Assembly (NCBI GenBank): GCA_013365325.1
Contig: JABVXV010000003.1
Location: 310,001-374,000 of the forward strand
From: Dipetalonema caudispina
Taxonomy: Eukaryota; Nematoda; Chromadorea; Rhabditida; Onchocercidae
Reading direction: 5' to 3'
Length of the DNA stretch: 64,000 nt
Positions 13,660-26,967 of this stretch are shown piece after piece. The position numbers were made by a program, and so were the translations under genes. Positions within the stretch are counted from its first letter, which is position 1. Each line of letters opens with the position of its first letter. Under the pieces are notes generated by a model. The model ran no database searches and had not been told where the DNA came from. It worked only from the letters and a program-made list of their open reading frames with translations.

Positions 13660-15477
13660 ATGGGAGCTGATGGTGGTACAATTCCGAAGCGTTGCGAGCT
13701 CGTAAAAAAGAAGAAGAAGAAAGAGAAATTGGATAAAAATGTTGCGAACGCGACACGATGGCGATTATGTCGGCTAAGTCAGGAGCCGCTGAAGAGACCG
13801 ATCGTAGCGTGCAAGTTGGGAAAGTATGTTGTACATTGACCTGGCTGATAAAATTGTTTAGTATTTCGCGCATATTTTTTAATTTAGAATCTCTTACTTC
13901 TAATTTTTAAAGTCTACTTGCAATTCTAGAATTAGAACATTATTTTTGTTAGCTGAGTATAGAAATGCTTTTCTTGGTGACTCTCGACGTGACCCAGCAA
14001 TTTTTGCCGTTTTGGAGTAACTGGTTTACTTTCAGTTTATATAATAAAGAAGAAGTTCTCAATGCTCTTTTATCGAAGAAAATTGGTGAATGTGAAGTGG
14101 CAAAGCATATCAAAGGTTTGAAGGATATTAAGGAACTGAAACTAACTGATAACAAAGAATACAGAGAGAGTGGTGCTGACAAGGGAGATATTTACAAGGA
14201 CCATAATATTGCGCCGTTTTGCTGTCCAGTTACCGGGATTTCAATGAATGGCAATCATCCGTATGTTTGACACTTTATGCTTTTAAAAAGAAAATATGAA
14301 AATTAGATGTTCTTTTCCAGTTTTGTCTTTTACCATTCTGATCTACTTAATATTCGTCACATTCTATGCTTTCTATATAATTAGGAATAAGTTTCATTTA
14401 ACCATCTGTTACTAGATTTTCCTTTCCATTCTGAACTTGCAGTACATATTTTGATAGACCACATGTTACAATTGTGTTCGAGAAATATCACGAGATTCAC
14501 ATAGGTTGAGTCTCTGTTTTGTCTTTTTTATGTTGGTTTTCTTTTTTATAAATCCATAATCCCGAGTGCCGCTTTCAGGTTCTAATCTGTTTTATCATTC
14601 AAACAGGAACTTCTATCGAAGCTCCCCATTTCTTCATAGGAGAGATTTTTATGGAATTTTCTCCAGTAAGATGTTGTTTATTTAAAAAAATTCCGATCTT
14701 TTTAGATCTTATTACTAGTTTAAAAAACAAAATCTCAGATTCACCGTTAATTGGCGATGTGGATGTGTCATTTCGGAAAAAGCAATTGAAGAAGTGAAGC
14801 CAGATGCATGCCATGGTTGTGGAGGTCCATTCAGCAAAGATGACCTCATTCTACTTAACCCCCCACAAGATGTCCTTGAGATTTATAAGAAGTTGGAAGA
14901 GGAACGACTGAAACGGAAGTTAAGCAAGACATCAAGTAAGTATATGTAATGATACTATAAGTTGTATATGCATAAGCGACCAACGCTTGAAAATTGGACA
15001 TGTAGCTATCCCTTTCCTTTAGTTGTGGTTGTTCGTGTTTTTCAACATAACTAATTTTGGGGATCACGGGTCACAGAAAGATCTCGTATGAGCATAGTCA
15101 TTTCGAGGAAGATAAGATTTAAAAAGTAAAGTTCACTGTTGGATGTTGGAAACTACATTCATAAATTTAACAGAAACTGTTTTCTATGAAAATATATTCT
15201 AGAATCGACAGAGAAACAATCGAGTACAACATGTAAAAAAGAGGAGATCGAGTTCACTCAGAAAAAGGAAACAGTAGGAGAGCATAAAATACAGACGGCA
15301 ACTACGGCAGATTTTAATGGGTTCCTCAGAAAAGCGGAGAAACGAAAAGCTGCCAAAATCAGTTCGATTCAAGATTCAAGTGCATCTGCAGCATACAAGT
15401 CACTGTTCACGACATGTGAAGAGGCGAAACATAAGCCAGAACCACATTGGATAACGCATAATCCACTCTTTTACTGA
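13660..15477 (+). CDS. RTF2: Replication termination factor 2 homologue
   Basis: RTF2 is a replisome-associated nuclear protein first defined at programmed replication barriers. Four exons (13660-13823, 14036-14260, 14739-14935, 15203-15477) join in frame to give 286 residues. The N-terminus MGADGGTIPKRCELVK is the family signature. A RING-like/U-box-like fold follows, with CRLSQEPLKRPIVAC and LYNKEEVL, then a second zinc-binding part: FCCPVTGISMNG, NWRCGCVISEKA and CHGCGGPF. The C-terminal half is lysine-rich and disordered, ending in the family patterns AYKSLFTT and PHWITHNPLF. A TTCAG just upstream of the start suggests trans-splicing. It converges on CABIN1 with only 270 bases between the stop codons. 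Confidence 0.95.
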
Positions 15478-15747
15478 TGTATTGTGTATAGTTCGAGATA
15501 CTGTGAGTAAAGCATTTTTATTCATGATGTACAATGTATTTTAGCAAGCCCATGCGGAGACGGATATTTTCACATTATACTTCATCCTTGAAAAATATGG
15601 ATCTTCATCTTTATTTAATTCTTTTCATTTAGATAAGGTCAGAAACAACTTGAGGAGCCAGAGCGCAAATCCACCGTCAGATTTTGTGCTTTTCGAAATG
15701 CGCTTTAGTCCAGCATTCTGGGATTTACATATTTTACCGGAGATGAG

Positions 15748-18700
15748 CTAAGGAACTAGGTAAATGTAAGACTGGGATTTGGGCTAGAGAATAGGCGGAA
15801 TGATTTCGCTTGAACAACCGAACTGCTACTCAATTTCCGTTTGCCCAACTTTTTCTTTGAAGCGATATAGAGTTGCTGAAAGAGACACTTATTTCTTCAG
15901 GTTTTTAAGATTCAAAAAAACTTCATGCTTTCATCTGCAGTTACTTAATTTTTTCTCCCTGTTTTCCCGTGTCATTGTTTCTCATTTATGTTTAACGGTT
16001 GAAACTTCCTTACCTTGCAGAACAATATTGGTTCAATTTTCTCATCATAACCAGCAAATTTTTTGGAAGCTGAAATAATTACCGGTCGAATCCGCTCGCA
16101 GAGACGCTGTACGTTATTCCTGAAATAATTATGTTATTGAAGTGATTTTATACCACTCTTTTCAAAATATAGTCATTTTTATTTGATCATTGTATTTAGT
16201 TTCAGTAACTATTTTACCTTTCAGCATATTGATAAAGATCATAAACCGAACAGAGAAGTTGACTCTCCACTGCATTGTTTTTTATCTTCCGCTGTATGCA
16301 GTCGAAAAATCTAGTCAAACCATTACGATAAAGCATCATCAGATCTCGTTTTAACAAATAATCACTGAAAACAGAAATAAAGTATATTCTTTATTTCTAA
16401 TTCATAATTATTGATAGGCAGCGAAAAGCTCAGTCCGTAAAAAAAAAAATAGACTCGAAGATTTCGTTTATGAAGCATAGTAATGTCTCCAATAAAAATC
16501 AAGAAAAGAAAAAAAAGCCCTGAAAGCTCGACCCTCATCATTATCGCCATGAATCTAGTTATTCCATATTTTCCATCACTCCTCTTGTTGTCTTTTACTT
16601 TATAAACGAGTTAGAAATGCAGAATGAACTAGGAAGTGAAAACACCAAATTCTGGTTAAACTCAAAAACTCTGCTTAAACTAATTTCGGGAAAAAAATGT
16701 CTGTAGCATTTGTTTATTAATAATATGTGCCACTTACGTGTTATTACAGAAATCCAATGTGCAGAATGTATGAATCAAAGTGGCAAGAGCGTCGAAATCA
16801 TCCAGCAGAGCAGATAGATATATTGCTAAAGCGCCTATGCGAGCAAGGTGGTACTGAAGTGCATCTCCTCGGTCAATATCCTTACAGGAGATCGTTATCA
16901 CATTCTGTAAATCATTCATGATGGAACTTTTTTATGAATCCTTTAACTTGAGAATGAATTACAAGGAGAGAAAATAACCTCGAATATGTTATCTGGATTG
17001 AAGTTCGCCCTTTTTCTAACCAGAAAACGACCAAATAAATAATTTGATGCTTCCCGGATATCTCCTTTGTATAGGGCTAACTGCGATAGTCGATAGTATG
17101 ATTTAAAGTGTGGAAATCTGAAACAAAATATGATCAACTATTTTAATACTTGACTAAAGTAGAAAAAATAGAACTTCCAATTAAAAAAAAAAAATTCAAG
17201 TATCTGAAGAAATTCAGAAGTGTTTTTTTAAAGCTTGTCTGCGAAGAAGATACAATTACTGGGAAGATAAATAGCAAATAAAATTGAATAATATATAGGC
17301 AAAATAAAAACGATAGCCACTGCAGACCTACGGATACAAATATTAAAAGCTTCTTCGCAGAGGTGCAGAGTCTCCAGTTTGAGTGCCGTTCGTTCTATTA
17401 AATCTTCAAGCACTTCTTCTACAATATCAATCGACTCTGTGCATCTATACATGAGATTGCTGACAACTGCTTTTACTTGTGGACACTGCGAAAATTCATC
17501 ACTATCCTTTTGCTTACAAACACCATGATTTCTGAAACCAACATCAACGGTTTTTATACAGAAAAGGCATGAACGTTTTTTTGAAAGTTATCTGAATCTT
17601 AAATAAACGAACAACAATTATAAGAACAGTTTAAAATACTTTTAAATTTGCAATTGCATTAGGAACGCTCATTTTTTAAAATCCGCCAATAGCTAACCGG
17701 AAGCACAAAGCAAAGGCATGCATCAATACCAGATCCTCTCGATTCCAATCTGCTTCCCTTTCCAGCAAATACTTCAGCAATGCGGCGTAAGCACGATAGT
17801 GGATCTATAAGAATATCAAACCTCGTTCATAATTACCGTAGCTCTCGTACTGTCAGAAGTAGAGAGTCTAAGCGTCCTTTTTTTCTCTTTTTCCTCCATC
17901 AAATAACAAATTAACAAATTACTCACCTCGATTGCTTCCACATGCTCCTGCCTTTTGGTATTGATTCTGCTCGGATACTGAACTCCAGCAGCTTTCAGTT
18001 GAAGAGCAGACTCATGATAATGATAGAATACCTAAATAGTTTGTTCAAATCTTATTACCTGTTTTTGAAAATTAAATCAGAAGATTCAGAAGTTTAGAAA
18101 AATATTTGATTTCAACTCAAAAAAATTTAATCTAATTCCAATTCAAAAAAAAATACATCTTCAAGAGCATTTTCACATTTTTCTGCAATTTTTGCAAGGA
18201 AATAGTGACATCGCCATTTGTCTACATCACCATCCGGCAAGCGCGATATACAGATCTCAAACTGCCGTCGACTTTCTTCCAGGAGACCCTTGATTCGGCG
18301 CTCAGCCCAACGATGCCGAATATCATCCACAGAAAGCTAAATTTACAGAGTGTATAAAACCGCAATCTTCTTACTTTATCAGGAAATGCTAGGACTTTCA
18401 CAATATTATATTCGATAAACCTTGTCTCTGTATCGACGTATCCGAGAATGGATTTGATATAAAGCGCTACCAAAATTAAATATAACATATCGATCAGATG
18501 GATCAAAAAATAGAGCCATTCGAAAAGAAAAGACACTACAGTCAAAGTGCAGGGACATTTCATCTTCATCAACCTAGAAATAATGCAGATTAACAATTGG
18601 ATAAGTTACAAAATTAGTTTGTAAGAAATCAAGTTTAATTTCCAGAAATAAAGAAACATGAATACACAGTTCTCTTTTTTTATCAGATGCAAACCGACTT

Positions 18701-21700
18701 CTACAAGTATCAAACAAAAACATGGATTAAACTGCACGGAGACATCACACACTGCTACTAAGACTGAATTATTCTGAAGTATCACAAAGTTGGACTTCAT
18801 TGGTTGATATCTTTCTGTTTACTAATAGAGCAAAACTTGCCGTAAAGAAAACTGAAGTAGCGGCGATAGCTAAAACGGTCCAATCCCAAAAAAACACTTC
18901 TTTAGATTGTTTAGCAGAAGCACAAAGAAGGAACAATTTAGCATAGTAGACAGCATCATCTACTTTGTGACTGCGATATGAATGTAGTGCTAGTTGATAA
19001 AAAACTCCTGATCGAAGCTGAGAACTTTCTGCACATCGAGGCCAATCTGCGTGAACCTCTGCTTGCGCAATGAAACGATCAAATGCGAAAAGCTGCAAAA
19101 TGAACTGATAATTCTGAAAGCAAAAGATCTACTAATGCAAAATTGAAAGCATACACGGTATGGAAATTTTTCCTGACAACGCAATAAACAAGCTGACAGG
19201 AATGTAAATAACTTTGATGCTTCGTAAAATCTCTTTAAATTTTTTGCGGTCTTTTTTAATCAATTTCAATTTCCAACCAATTTTCCAGTTTCAACTTTTT
19301 ATTTCTCAAAATAATCCTTCACCAATTTCTCAAAATAATCCAATCCCTTCTTTTTCTTTCCATCATCTATCTGCAATTTCCTCGCAGTTATGCAAAGGAG
19401 AAAGCATATAACGCAACATGACATTATGCAAACTTCCCAAGTCCTTCAGACATGTCCACTACCTTTTCTTTTTCATTCTCTGTAGGTTCCAGAAATGAAG
19501 ATGCTTTCTTTTGCACAAACTCAATCAGATCAAAAGAACAAGTGCCATCGTATGGAGGTATTTTGTCAGGTAACAGCAGCGATAACACGTTCTCAATATC
19601 TTTCAAACTTGGCTCATGATTGTGTGTACCACCATGTTCTTCCAATTGTCTCTTACGTCTTGATGGACATCTGAATTTAGAAAATTGGAATGAATTTAAA
19701 ACATAGCTTCAAATAAATCTCTCCCCACAGCCTAGCATTACGACTTACCCATATAAGCAAAATAGACACTGATGCACTTCATCTATGAAAGCACGACTTT
19801 GTTCGATGCATTCTCGCGTTGAAAGAACCTCAACGACTGCAGGATGAGCCCGAATTTTCGAAAATTCATTTAAAACAAATAATGGGAAACTGTGCTGAAA
19901 AAATATTATAATAAGTTTTTAGTCCATCACTACTTCTCCTTAATCCTTAAACTATATACACATCACGAAATACAAACTGCTTAAAGAACAAATAACAAAG
20001 CTCGGACTATTTCTAAAGAATTTCAATATTTTAAAATGTTGCCAGTCTGACCATGTCGTCAGGAACTATATTCTAATTAACATCGCTAAACTAAAATCCG
20101 TGATGATCTATGAGAAGTAATCTCTGGATAAAGTAAAGATCATGGAAGAAAGAATGAGAAGGGAGTTTTTCAAGGTGTCTTACTAATGAAATGTACTTCG
20201 TTCACCTCCAAAACTTTAACTAAACAGGGATTTGGAAAAAAGAATACATCATCTACGAAGCATTTGTCGTGCTTTGCTATCGCTTCATGCGCAGTAACCA
20301 AAATATTCGATGCAGAAGTAAGCATTTGACAACCACCGTCATATAGTGCGGACAGTGTTTCCACTGTGTGCTCTCCTTCTAGATGGTAAGCGCAACGGTA
20401 CAATATAAGCCAAAGAGCAGTGTCCTGAAAAGTTCACCGTCGAATGTATCAAATTAACTTTCCCACCTCTGCAATTGATTTATGAATACTTGAAGTAATA
20501 CATACTGATTCATATCCATCGAGAACAAGAAGATGAACAATGCAATGCACTAGATTAGAAATATTTTCTAGGCAGATATTTTCTATAGCAAGTCGTTTCA
20601 ATCTTGTAAGCACTTCCTCAGTTCCAGCAAGTCCTCCAGTAAAATCCAGCAATCTGCAATATTCAAACAATTTGCAGTCAAAACTTATTTTAAATCGCTT
20701 GTACATCTTAAAGAAATATACCTGCTAATCCATTCAGATGCACCATCCATATTGTTTAATTCAAGATATGAATCAATTAGAATCTTCGCTGTTGAAAGAA
20801 GCGCACTACGATCAACATCCTTCCAACTAAAGTTGTTGATGATAATGTCAACCACCTAAATAATCGGTTACCACAGATAGTTTCTAAGTCAATATCGTTT
20901 TCATGTAACGAAACAATGGAAAGCTGAGAAAAATTGTGCTTTCATATTCATAGAATATAAATTATAACGATGACTTCTCACATAAAATATCTCCTTATAA
21001 AGCTGTTTTCTCTTTGCAAAGATTTATCAAATTTTTAGAATACACCGTAATTCCTTTTCACAAAATTTACTATACAATAATACCTTATCAAATTGGCGAC
21101 CATCGAACAATCGCTGAATAGCTTCAAGATTTTCCCGGCGTTCCATCTGGGCAATGAGATTCTGAACTGTTTCCAAGTTGATTAATTCATGGCCATTAAT
21201 TAGTGATTGGTACTTGACTTCAGAATTATTAGATTTTAACGTAGTTAATAACATCCACAGATGATTTTTACACACCTGAAAAATGTTGAACATCAGGATT
21301 GGGCAGTGGCCTTCAAAAGAAGGAAAAATATCGATTTTGAGTAATAGTAATCAATTTCTTAGAGATAGTTTATGTAAAACAGTCACGAAAACGCTTTTAC
21401 CTGAAAAGGAAAAGTATTTGCGCCATTTACTGCAATTGACCAAAGTATTCGAACACGTAATTCCTGATCCAGAGATGAAGAAAGTGAAGAATAACAAATA
21501 AACATGGCTTTTTCAGAACCCAATTCTGCCAATATCGTATGAATAGGAAGAAATCCATCATCGGAAATCATTGAAGTATTTCCGAAATTAGTAATCCATC
21601 GAGCATAACAACCAATAATAACCTGAACGAAAATAAAGTAATAACAAAGTAATATTTCTTAAACATAATAAGCAGTTTTTTCTGAACAAGTTCCGATGGA

Positions 21701-24700
21701 CAGTAAAAGAACCAGGAACAATCACAATCAATCAAGATTAAAATTATGTTCGTAGATAATCAGAGAAGAAACACTAGTGCCAAGAAAAGTTATCAATCAA
21801 CTACAAAATTTGACAAATGTAGATTGTTGCGGTGTTCGATTAATTAATTAAGCAATAAGGAAACAAGTGCAGAAGGCATTATCACTATTCGACCACTAAA
21901 GACCAGGACAAACTATCAGAACTTAATGAGTGGATCAATTGACAAGAAAGATTTCCGGCTTGAATCATGAGCTTTTTCCAGCGATGGGAAACAAAACTGT
22001 AACCACAATATATGAATATGAATATAGCTTCCTCTCAATAAGCAGACAATTCTGGTAATTAAACAATAGTGTACAATTGCTCGATGTCTAGTACTATCAC
22101 ACTAAGTATTCTCATATTCTATTCTTTTTTATACTGCACTTGATGAATAATTAATATCCACTGTTCACATTTGAACAAATTTCACCCATGAACTACCGCA
22201 TTACTTTCTACTACTTGTTTTTCCAACCTTGCTCATATTGTTTCTAAATCAATTATAAAAAACCAACTAAACATCCATTCTCATTCTTTCTATGAGGAAA
22301 TAAATAAACAAAGATAAATTTGGAACGGTTAGTTTATGATAAAATCTCTTTTATCATCCTCAAACCACCTCCGCACTCAGTTTCTCATCTGTAATTTTTG
22401 TTCAAAAATGATAGAAATACCTCTCGTAAGTGATCCGTAATAATAATAAAAAAGCAGTTCTTCGAGTACCAAAAGAGTAAGTGCTCCAAAATCTCAAAAA
22501 TTCGTCCGTTTCCATCCATAAATCTACTTGTAAGGTAGATAACGCATCTACGCAGTGACGCTCTGTCATCCATCAATACGTTTAAAGGCGCCCTTTTCGT
22601 AGGTGAGCCTGCCAGTGAGGATGGTTTCACCGATAGAAGTGGAATAATCGAGGATTCTTGTGCGCATGAATAATTTAGCAGCTAAAAGAGCATACCTAAT
22701 AAACTATTTAACAAGCGAAAAAAAGTGCGAAAGAAATAAATCCAAGCTAATAAACGTACTGAAGCAATCAAGATCTTATCATTTTCTGAACCGGACTCCT
22801 CAATGTTAAATTCTGCGCGAAAACGAACGGAACGTCGCCTCCAGTCCAAACCGGAATCTGATCGTTTTCGCTTTCTAAGAGGTACATGAAATAACAAACA
22901 CAATCATTATTTAACATAAATAATGTTATGTAATTAGCATAACGTATTACTTCCTGAAATAGGAATGCATATCGATGCGACTATAACAGTTACTCATAAA
23001 TTTATGGTGGAAATTTGCACGATGTTATTATAATATTAAAAGTTGAAGTTGGGAAGTAATAATATTTTATTTAAATTTATCTCTAAGTTTTTTTAGAGTT
23101 TGTCTTTAAATATTTTTGAAATGAGAACTCTCTTAATTAAGAGATAGTACATTAGTGTGTAGAGAAATTGAACTTGGCTTGTATAGCTAAACTCTCACAA
23201 TATACTTACTTTTGTGGGTAATTTTTTGTTATAAAAGTTATTTATTGTTCTATGATATATAAAATAGTAAATGCTATACATAATGATTTATTAGTGTGTT
23301 TTCCAACGAAAACGATTTATGCTCTTGCTTGTAATGCATTTCCCAATGAAACAATATCTAAAATACAAGTATTTTTTTTTTCTGAAGATAGTTATGTAAT
23401 ACGTTTTTATCAATAACTCTGATTTTAATCTACTTGAATTTTGCAAAAAATGCTTACATATAGCAATAAACAAAAAAGGCAAAAGTTAACAAACTTACAA
23501 TATTCGAAGCAGGTTGAACAGCCTCAACGGATACAATTCTATCAATTAAATCCTGGATCACGTTAACACAATCCATAAGGTCATTAGAAACATCATGAAC
23601 AACTTCCTCGAACTCATCCAACACATTCGTACCACATATTACAACAGCTTGTTTTGAGAACTGCAGAAATAGGTTATTAGAATGTTACTGTTCTAATGTA
23701 TTTAATATTTTGATAGCTTTTGATTACTCCGAATCGAATCTTGAAATGAAATCCCACGCCTTTTGCAGATGTTTAGATATGTTATCTTAATTCAGTTGCA
23801 TATGAAATCCCTGGCAAGAGATTCTTGTTCAAAATGTGCTTAAAAACAACATCATCCAAGAGCACTTCGTCAATGAATTGAGACAGATAGAGTTGTGTCA
23901 CCGATGCAGAAGGTACAATTGTTACAGCAGAAAATGTAAATAAATAAAAGTGGTGAGCGACTTACACTGGAGAAGGATTCAATGCGGTCATATATATCGC
24001 ACAAATAAATTCCTACTTCTGTTAAGCTGAAAGATAAGATGAAACATTTAAAAAAAGGAAAACATAAGCAAAAATTAAAAAAGATATCGTGCTTTGCAAC
24101 CGAAAGAAACGACAACATACTTTGAGCAAGTGCTCAAGTCAACCACCACTGGTTTAAATATAGGTTCAACGTTAGCAGTAGATTTCCCAATATTTGTGAT
24201 TTCATTTAGAACCTGCAAATGACTCAAAGTAATGACCTTAAAGCAACCATTTGCAAACTTCAACATTTTCAAAATATACAGTTGTTTTACTGCATCTACA
24301 GTATCATATCTATTTCAGTTAGCTCCTAAAATTCTCAAATTTGTTTGGTTTGAGCCATTGTTTCTTTATCAAATGTACAAGAACTTGAATAGCATTCAAT
24401 GATATTGCACGCTTCAAGAGTAAAAATTTAATTAAGTTAATTTGCACGACTCAAAATACCATTCTCAATTATGTGGGCAGACATAGAAACCAAGTAATCT
24501 GGAAGCAAAAAAAGAAAAACGAATTTGTAAAATCAACAATACAGAAATAGAAATCAAACAAGTTGAGAAAAAAGGGCGATCAAGCTCACCAATTCTTTTT
24601 CTTTTTCTGTAATTTTCACAACATCTTCACTCTGCACAAGAATCGGATCTTCGTTGAACATCTGACGACATTTCATTTCCCAATACGAATTCGTTTCTCG

Positions 24701-26441
24701 AATGATTTCTTTCAAAACTCGTCCCAAAAAATAGGTCTTGTCGTATTCTAACACAGATTTTATTTTCAGGAGACAATCTGAAAGCATTAAAAGCTTGATA
24801 GGTAGTACATTATGTCTCTTTCCAAGGTAATTTGATTCTGACCACAGTGTAAGTGCAGCATATGAAATATCTGTATAAGATAACTCCAGTTAGCATTTCG
24901 TTAAAATGCAGATCTCATGCTTTCGTATTAGGGCAATGTTTAACCAATTTAATCTACTCAATTATATTTATTTCACAAAACATTTTATTTTTTTAGGATT
25001 TAAATATTTTCAAAGCATTGAATTCAAGTAATTACTTTTTAAAATCTATATTTGAATACTTAAACCCAGTGATTAATCTCTGAAACACTTAGATGAGCGT
25101 TTTACCAACCATATCAATATAAAGGAACATAAGGCAGAATTTAATGCAAAACACGGCTTGGCATCTCAAACTGCACCGCATCTCATTAGACAGATGGTGA
25201 ATAACTTTTCGAATTTGACAAAAATTAAAGAAAAATTAAAACACCTTCAAACAGGTTAGCATTATACAAAGCGATAAGAATCCCACGAATAACACTCCAA
25301 GCAGATGAGCAGTTTCCGAATGCATACAGTGCCATAGACCAATCCCGTACTTTCAGGGATTCTTCTCCTACATATTTCCATAAATATTGATCATTTGGAT
25401 ATACAGTTAATGCCTGCAACACGAGAAGATAAAAACAAAAACTTTACTAAGAACTCAGATTGTTTTGTATATAAATCAAAACATCAGGTCTACAAACAAA
25501 AATGTATATTAACCTTGGCTAAAATAACTTAATACATTATTATATTAATATTCTTAACTATTGAAAGACTGATTTTCATTTACCAAAGGATTATTAACAA
25601 AAGCTGATGATCGAAGTAACACGAACTATTTATTACTATTAAGATAAAACTTACACTTAACAAGTGATCTATTGGATCGTCTAAAAGTCGACCGATATTG
25701 AAGTGCAAAGATGAGAAAAGGCGAGCCATAGCCGATACGCGAGATTGATTCGCACAAGCTTCTTCCCTAGCTTTATTCCAGTTAAACAAATTGATGTTGA
25801 CCTGTAGAATAATTATAACGAATGAAACGTCAAACAAATCATTGATTGATAGAATATTTCAGTAGTAGTGAAGCGAGAATCTACAACTAATATTAGTATT
25901 AAAAGTGGCCCTTAACATTATCAATGTAATAGCAAATACACAATTTTCATTGAAGTATTTAGTAATCATTTTATAAACCAATTAAATTGAATGAAGGAAT
26001 TAGATAAATGATAAATTAATATATTGACTTCAAACTTCTGAAGAATTGGATGTTGAAGAAGTTTTTCCATTATTGTAAGTGCTTTCTGCTTGCGACCATC
26101 TACGATAAGGTTCAGAGCCTTCGTATAATCCGCTTGCAGTGAAGCTTCCTGCAATTAATTTACTCTCCATTTGTTACCACAGTATATTATTTAATATATC
26201 TGGCACTAATAAAACTCACAACTGCTTCTTCAGTTTGTGCTCCATCATCCACAGAATCCCAAACATTGATGTCATCACCTCCATCATCATCGCTACTTTT
26301 TTCTTCACTTTCATCTTCACTGCTGCTCTCTTCAGCTGAACTTTCATCACTTTCTGTACTGCTTTCCTCCTCATCCTCTTCCTCATCATCGCTACTGTTT
26401 TCTACATCATCAACCCGTACCGCATCACCCGGCTCCGCCAT
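15748..26441 (-). CDS. CABIN1: CABIN1-type TPR protein of the HIRA histone H3.3 chaperone complex
   Basis: In other animals CABIN1 joins HIRA and UBN1 to deposit H3.3, and in vertebrates it also represses calcineurin and MEF2. Twenty-nine exons join in frame (1496 residues), the first 26220-26441, the last 15748-15783. Order: acidic Asp/Glu/Ser N-terminus (about residues 14-70); TPR repeats; a basic stretch near 420-435 (RKRSDSGLDWRRRSVR); ENLEAIQRLFDGRQFDK; CLYGCPSRRKRQLEEH near 890; further TPRs including YFLAKIAEK and FPHFKSYYRLSQLALY. These blocks fall in the same order as in human CABIN1. The protein ends shortly after the last TPRs, so the long disordered tail with the MEF2-binding segment of vertebrates is absent. 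A TTATAG|GTTAATG start context suggests trans-splicing. It lies 526 bases behind eIF2B beta on the same strand, possibly co-transcribed. Middle exons: 26029-26148, 25655-25801, 25245-25413, 24590-24870, 24121-24212, 23966-24026, 23499-23660, 22760-22870, 22421-22681, 21401-21622, 21084-21275, 20722-20855, 20506-20653, 20206-20424, 19749-19894, 19463-19670, 19157-19192, 18898-19113, 18421-18573, 18157-18336, 17927-18031, 17698-17804, 17328-17531, 16979-17117, 16738-16904, 16218-16364, 16014-16119. Confidence 0.88.
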
Positions 26442-26967
26442 TAACCTATAAGCCGAAAATCCATGATTGCAGTGCAAATCTCAGAAGCGCAAATCATATT
26501 GGCCAAATTTCATTGCCAGAAAGTTTCCAATAACATCAGAAAGTCGTTTGACGGTACCAGTCTCTGTTAACAGGCCAACATGCAAAATCTCTTGAACTGA
26601 ATACGAAATAGATCTTGATCAAATAAATGAATAGGTCGGTGGAAAAAATTAAGTAGAAAAATATAGTAGGTACATTACATTAAATGGGTTCTAAAAATGC
26701 GTTTTCTGAGTCCTTCAAGTACTATAGATAGGAAGCAACATGACTTGTCACGTAGTGCAAGAATATACAAAACACCTCCTTCGAGAACTTTTCCTGTACT
26801 AGCATTCCATAAAAATTATGAACGGCGGATATGGTGATCGGAATTTCGTCATAAAACAGCCTCAATCATAACATGCATTAAATACACCACAGACAAAATA
26901 ATATTTATAAAAATTGCATTTTAATGATAACAAAGTAACAAACAAGTCATGCGCATATAAACTGCTT
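26442..26967. other. Spacer between eIF2B beta and CABIN1
   Basis: A 526-base gap between a stop and the next same-strand start. No exon is visible. An acceptor-like TTATAG ends four bases before the CABIN1 ATG. It may hold a promoter, or an operon spacer if the pair is co-transcribed and resolved by trans-splicing. Confidence 0.4.

Noticed and set aside
24380..24505. Minus-strand pieces (NYLVSMSAHIIEN and RAISLNAIQVLVHL) as extra CABIN1 exons
   Set aside because: They cannot be joined in phase, while exons 24590-24870 and 24121-24212 splice directly and match the continuous CABIN1 family order.
26266..26451. Plus-strand serine/leucine-rich frame
   Set aside because: It is the complement of the acidic Asp/Glu/Ser N-terminus of CABIN1.
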